Positions 61,901 through 64,000 of a stretch of 64,000 bases of DNA are shown piece after piece. Source of the DNA: Caulobacter zeae (GTDB lineage Bacteria > Pseudomonadota > Alphaproteobacteria > Caulobacterales > Caulobacteraceae); contig NZ_PJRS01000016.1 of the NCBI RefSeq assembly GCF_002858925.1, forward strand, positions 62,001-126,000. Direction: 5' to 3'. How positions within the stretch are numbered: the stretch's first letter is position 1; each line of letters opens with the position of its first letter. A program made the translations under genes and the position numbers. Below the pieces are notes generated by a model. That model saw only the letters and a list, made by a program, of their open reading frames with translations, was not told where the DNA came from and did not search any database.

Positions 61901-64000
61901 CCACACCGGCTTCGCCGGCCAGGTGAACCTCGTGAACACCGCCGGCCTGACGCTGAACTACTGGGACGGCGCGACCGGTCCGGGCTTCGACGGCCTGGTC
62001 AACGGCGGCGACGGGACCTGGCGGGCGACCGGCGACCTGAGCTGGACGGGCGACGTGGGCGCGATCAACGCGGGCTATGCCAACGGCGCTTTCGCGGTGT
62101 TCGCCGGCGCGGCGGGCGTGGTGAGCATCGACGGCGGGCAGGGGGCGGTGACCGCCTCGGGACTGCAGTTCATGACCGACGGCTACCGCATCGAGGGCGA
62201 CGCCCTGACCCTGACCGGGGTCCAGGCCGGCATCCGGGTCGGCGACGGCACGGCGGCGGGCGCGGACATGACCGCCACCATCGCCTCGGCGATCGGCGGG
62301 ACCAGCGAGCTGGTCAAGACCGACCTGGGGACCCTGGTCCTGACCGGGGCCAACACCTATTCGGGCGCAACCACGCTCAACGCCGGCGGCCTCTACATCA
62401 ACGGCGACCAGTCGGCGGCCGGCGGCCTGACGCGCGTCAACGGCGGCCTGCTGGGCGGCTCGGGTGTGATCGGCGGCGCGGTCAGCGTGGCTGACGGCGC
62501 GACCCTGGCGCCGGGCGGCTCGGCTGGCGCGGCCGGTACCCTGACGATCAACGGCGGCCTGATGCTGGCGGGCGGCTCGATCCTGGACTTCCAGCTGGGC
62601 CAGGCCGGCGTCGCCGGCGGCGGCCTCAACGACCTGCTGGTGGTTAAGGGCGACCTGACCCTGGATGGCGTGCTGAACGTTTCGCAGACGGCCGGCGGAA
62701 CCTTCGGGGCCGGCGTCTACCGCCTGATCAGCTATGCCGGGGCGCTGACCGACAACGGCCTGCGCATCGGCGCGACGCCGGCAGGCGATCCCAGCTATGT
62801 CCAGACCTCGGTCGCCGGCCAGGTGAACCTGGTCAACACCGGCGGCCTGACCCTGAACTACTGGGACGGCGAGGGCGCGGGCTTCGACGGCGTGATCGCC
62901 GGCGGCGCGGGCGTCTGGCGCACCGGCGGGGCGGAAGCCTGGACCGACGCCGGCGGCGCTATCAACGCGACCTATGCCGATGGCGCCATGGCGATCTTCG
63001 GCGGGACGGCGGGAGCCGTGCGCATCGACGACACCGCTGGCGCGGTCACGGCCATGGGCGTGCAGTTCGCCACCAACGGCTATCGCCTCGAGGGCGGCGA
63101 CCTGACCTTGCTGGGCTCGCAGGCGGCCATCCGCGTCGGCGACGGCACGGCGGCCGGGGCGGGCACGACCGCCACCATCGTGTCCGACATCGTCGGCGCG
63201 GCGGGCCTGGCCAAGACCGACCTCGGAACGCTGGTCCTGACCGGGGCCAACACCTACGAGGGCGGCACGGCGATCAACGGCGGCGTGCTGCAGGTCGCCT
63301 CCGACGCCAATCTGGGCGCGGCCGGCGGCGGGCTGTCGTTCGACGGCGGGACCCTGCGGACCACGGCGACGATCGAGATGGCACGGGCGACGACCTTCGC
63401 CGGCGCGGGCGGCTTGGACGTGGCGGCCCAGACCACGCTCTCGCTGAAGGGGGCGATCTCGGGCGCAGGCGGCTTCGTCAAGAGCGGGACCGGGACGCTG
63501 GTGGTCGCCGGAGACGGCTCGGCCTTTGGCGGCCGCGCCTCGGTGACGGCCGGCGTGCTGCGCGTCGACAGCGTGCTGGGCGGAGTGACCGACGTGATGA
63601 GCGGCGGCCGGCTGGAGGGCGTCGGCCGGGTCGGCGGGCTCGTCCTGCGCTCGGGTGGCGTCGTCGCGCCGGGCGGCGAGGGCTTCGGCGTGCTGAACGT
63701 GGCGGGCGACTTCGTGTCCAACGGCGGCCTGATCGAGATCCAGGCCGTGCTCGGCGGCGACGGCTCGCAGGCCGATCGACTGGTCGTGGCCGGCGCGACC
63801 TCGGGCGCCGCCGAGATCAGCGTCGCCAATCGCGGCGGCCTGGGCGACCAGACGCAGGAGGGGATCAAGATCGTAGACGTGGCGGGCGCCTCCAACGGCC
63901 AGTTCACACTGCGCGGCGACTATGTCTTCCAGGGCGACCAGGCGATCATCGCGGGGGCCTATGCCTACCGGCTCTACAAGAACGGCGTGGCGACCCCGGC
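55971..64000 (+). CDS. Giant autotransporter adhesin-like protein (PATR repeats), 3' end outside window
   Basis: Open frame of more than 2,676 codons, still open at the window edge. Seen: an extended signal peptide (20 residues, then MSRRRRLG and a hydrophobic core ending AVALADG), a very Gly-rich region (residues about 55-290), then many passenger-associated transport repeats with LTGxNTYxGGTTI-xGxLQLGxGG and SGDISGTGAFxKxGxGRTILTG. From residue about 1018 a larger module (LxFWDG ... YRIEGDALTL ... IRVGDGTAAGA ... GVIGG ... VNLVN) recurs four times. The last visible residues, AYAYRLYKNGVATP, are those typically found just before the C-terminal beta-barrel. So type Va secretion of a beta-helical surface protein is expected; the barrel lies beyond 64000. 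Controlled by a c-di-GMP riboswitch. Confidence 0.9.
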   Translation, partial: MSKAVEPIGFQGEFSAERGVMSRRRRLGAAASGVALLTALSMAGAMVPAVALADGGSSNRVVAGAGPGGAGGVDGDATSAAGKDGSAGTTGAGSGGGGGGVNLQTGFGAHGGSEGAGINGAMGTAYGATGSMGAAIDTAQTITTTITGGAGGLGSDPVGTVGQAGYVSGSGHGGGGVGVSATAEVIVGAGGLIQGGDGGGATLGLITGRGGGGGGVGLFTNSNVTILAGGSILGGAGGASNAGGGGGGGAAIVLTSPAAVVNAGEVRGSRGGTASTGNFSGEGGAGVLLLNGGAVTNLAGGALTGGAGGTGWPGYLGMPGSGVEGRDVTLVNAGTITGGTRTGGFRANAVTFTGGVNSLEIWSSSVITGNVQAYSAADRLILGGATDASFDVTQIGAAAKYRGFGGFEKAGASTWTLTGTNTGVTPWTLREGLLRITADAALGDAAGLLTFAGGGLDTTGSFAIARDIVAAGTGRLIVATATDTITLDGDITGTGRLTKEGLGTLVLTGDNGGFTGVLTNQTGVLRIGGATAGDLGADVVNNGLMRVFNAGDITLSGDISGTGDLVKDGSGRAILTGTSAYAGLTTISDGVLQIGAGGAAGGFSGDIVNHATLAVDHTGDLLLSGDISGTGAFGKFGAGRTILTGALTYAGGTTIDAGILQLGDGGAAVGLAGDVANNGLLATNHTGDLTLAGIISGVGGFEKLGDGRTILTGLNTFSGAIRVDAGTLQLGAGGVVGGLSGDIVNDGVLATSHSGDLTLGGDISGTGAFLKQGAGRTILTGDLGYTGLTTISAGVLQLGSGALVSDFSGDIVNSGALWSSHDGEQLLSGDISGMGAFYKYGSGRTVLTGTNSYRGSTFVEAGTLVVNAGRTGLGAALTAVRSGATLAGNGVIGGQVIVQAGGTLAPGDGAGTLTINAGLLLQSGSFLSYELGQANLPGGTFNDLLVVGGNLTLDGALNVAVAPGGGFDPGLYRILSYGGTLTDNGLDIGTIPTPEFFVQSSLAGQVNLVNSAGLSFRFWDGATGARNNGWVDGGVGLWQRSTGNDNWVDEGNVPNGTYEDGAFAVFGATGGRVSVDASLGAVETAGMQFVSDGYVIGGDALTLTGSEAFIRVGDGTAAGAGLTATIEAGLTGAARLIKSDLGVLVLSGVSSYTGGTTLRGGETRVGSSASLGAASGGLIFDGGSLTTTADLTLGHDISLLKDAFIVTAMGTTATLDGAIGGAGALVKNGAGTLVLAGDAAHTGGTRITDGTLRIGAGGLTGDIVNDSQLVADRAGLLTLAGRISGSGGFVQAGPGVTVLTAANTYAGATDVTAGTLLVNGDHSAVTGLTSVAGGASLGGSGVIGGSVTLADGATLAAGGAAGAAGTLAIAGDLSLSSGSILDFQLGQAGLAGGALNDLVSVGGDLKLDGVLNVSTAGGGAFGTGVYRLFDYAGALTDDGLTIGATPGGSKAYVLTGFAGQVNLVNTGGLILNFWDGDTGTAFDGAISGGGGVWRFNGGSNSWTEASGDLNAYYDEAAYAVFGGNAGTVSVDASQGAISASGLQFLTSGYRIEGDALALDGAQAEIRVGDGTAAGAGMTTTIASALTGAGGVVKADLGTLILGGANSYAGGTRVAGGVLQVSADANLGDATGGLRLDGGALRTTASFASGRTVTLDADALIETASGATLTLTGEVDGVGALTKAGAGRLVIAGDATHAGGTTISGGTLQVGDGGTTGSIQGAVVNDGLLAFDRSDVATFAGQISGSGAVEIIGSGTTILTATSTHGGGTTIRSGALQLGNGGTSGSVTGAIVNDGVLAIDRSDRLTLSGLISGVGSFSQNGSGVTVLTAANSYLGGTQVNAGLLVVNGDQSGATGLTSIASGAALGGSGVIGGDVAVAAGGAIGPGNSPGTLTINGDLALAQGSVLNFELGAAGVAGGPLNDLIVVGGDLALDGTLNVTVPTGGVFDAGVYRLISYGGALTDNGLALGSLPAGANAYVHTGFAGQVNLVNTAGLTLNYWDGATGPGFDGLVNGGDGTWRATGDLSWTGDVGAINAGYANGAFAVFAGAAGVVSIDGGQGAVTASGLQFMTDGYRIEGDALTLTGVQAGIRVGDGTAAGADMTATIASAIGGTSELVKTDLGTLVLTGANTYSGATTLNAGGLYINGDQSAAGGLTRVNGGLLGGSGVIGGAVSVADGATLAPGGSAGAAGTLTINGGLMLAGGSILDFQLGQAGVAGGGLNDLLVVKGDLTLDGVLNVSQTAGGTFGAGVYRLISYAGALTDNGLRIGATPAGDPSYVQTSVAGQVNLVNTGGLTLNYWDGEGAGFDGVIAGGAGVWRTGGAEAWTDAGGAINATYADGAMAIFGGTAGAVRIDDTAGAVTAMGVQFATNGYRLEGGDLTLLGSQAAIRVGDGTAAGAGTTATIVSDIVGAAGLAKTDLGTLVLTGANTYEGGTAINGGVLQVASDANLGAAGGGLSFDGGTLRTTATIEMARATTFAGAGGLDVAAQTTLSLKGAISGAGGFVKSGTGTLVVAGDGSAFGGRASVTAGVLRVDSVLGGVTDVMSGGRLEGVGRVGGLVLRSGGVVAPGGEGFGVLNVAGDFVSNGGLIEIQAVLGGDGSQADRLVVAGATSGAAEISVANRGGLGDQTQEGIKIVDVAGASNGQFTLRGDYVFQGDQAIIAGAYAYRLYKNGVATP
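59022..63250 (+). repeat. Four-fold repeated ~0.9-1.6 kb module inside the autotransporter
   Basis: Copies begin with codons for FWDG or YWDG at about 59022, 60387, 61959 and 62859. Each continues with a Trp-containing spacer, AVFG, a GLQF-TDGYRIEGDALTL-like strand and GDGTAAGA, then shorter autotransporter repeats. Copies are similar in protein but differ in length and third-codon bases, so they are old in-frame duplications rather than an assembly artefact. Confidence 0.75.

Noticed and set aside
59022..63250. Autotransporter repeats as an assembly duplication.
   Set aside because: The copies differ in length and in many synonymous positions, so they are genuine diverged modules.

Overview
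This window comes from a GC-rich alphaproteobacterium. The six TonB-dependent receptors (TBDRs) of several architectures, the many exported glycoside hydrolases, the tryptophan-halogenase-like genes beside TBDRs and the FadR-type hexuronate-like regulator all suggest Caulobacteraceae (Caulobacter or a close relative). The assignment rests on gene content and style, not on a database match. No tRNA, rRNA, CRISPR array, transposase or prophage gene was seen.

Layout. (1) 0-9.9 kb, + strand: a TBDR, three overlapping flavin-dependent-halogenase-like genes (the middle one has lost its catalytic residues) and a GH35-like hydrolase with its own operator-bearing promoter. (2) 9.9-14.5 kb, - strand: an exported flavin amine oxidase, an exported RidA protein and a TBDR. 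(3) 14.9-19.5 kb, - strand: an ECF sigma factor, a FecR anti-sigma factor and a FecA-like TBDR with an STN domain. (4) 19.7-25.9 kb, + strand: a divergent HU protein heading an overlapping operon with a GH3 and a GH2 enzyme. (5) 26-31 kb: a TBDR and a pectate-lyase-like enzyme. (6) 31-44 kb: a hexuronate block with two TBDRs, a GH2 beta-glucuronidase-like enzyme plus a polysaccharide deacetylase, a FadR/GntR repressor and D-mannonate dehydratase. (7) 44-47 kb: a canonical HU protein and a GH43 enzyme. (8) 47-54.6 kb: Ohr, the divergent OhrR and a co-directional run of detoxification or redox genes. (9) 54.7-64 kb: an AraC regulator, then a cyclic-di-GMP-I riboswitch in front of a giant autotransporter that runs off the window.

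How the genes fit together. The palindrome ATTGGTCTGACCAAT lies between the GntR gene and manD. Variants precede the GH35 gene, two TBDRs and the GH2/deacetylase unit, and an orphan roughly 100-nt transcription unit ending in a strong terminator. This looks like a dispersed regulon for uptake and breakdown of a uronic-acid-containing plant polysaccharide: TBDR import, glycosidase and deacetylase trimming, then D-mannonate dehydration to 2-keto-3-deoxygluconate. The GH3, GH43 and lyase genes fit xylan or pectin side chains.

Most notable observations: the c-di-GMP riboswitch controlling a >2,670-residue surface protein; the orphan, GntR-operator-controlled small-RNA candidate at 35.5 kb; the catalytically degenerate halogenase paralogue; and the exported amine oxidase-RidA pair. 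Calls are by reading only. Family names rest on recognised motifs and have not been checked against databases.
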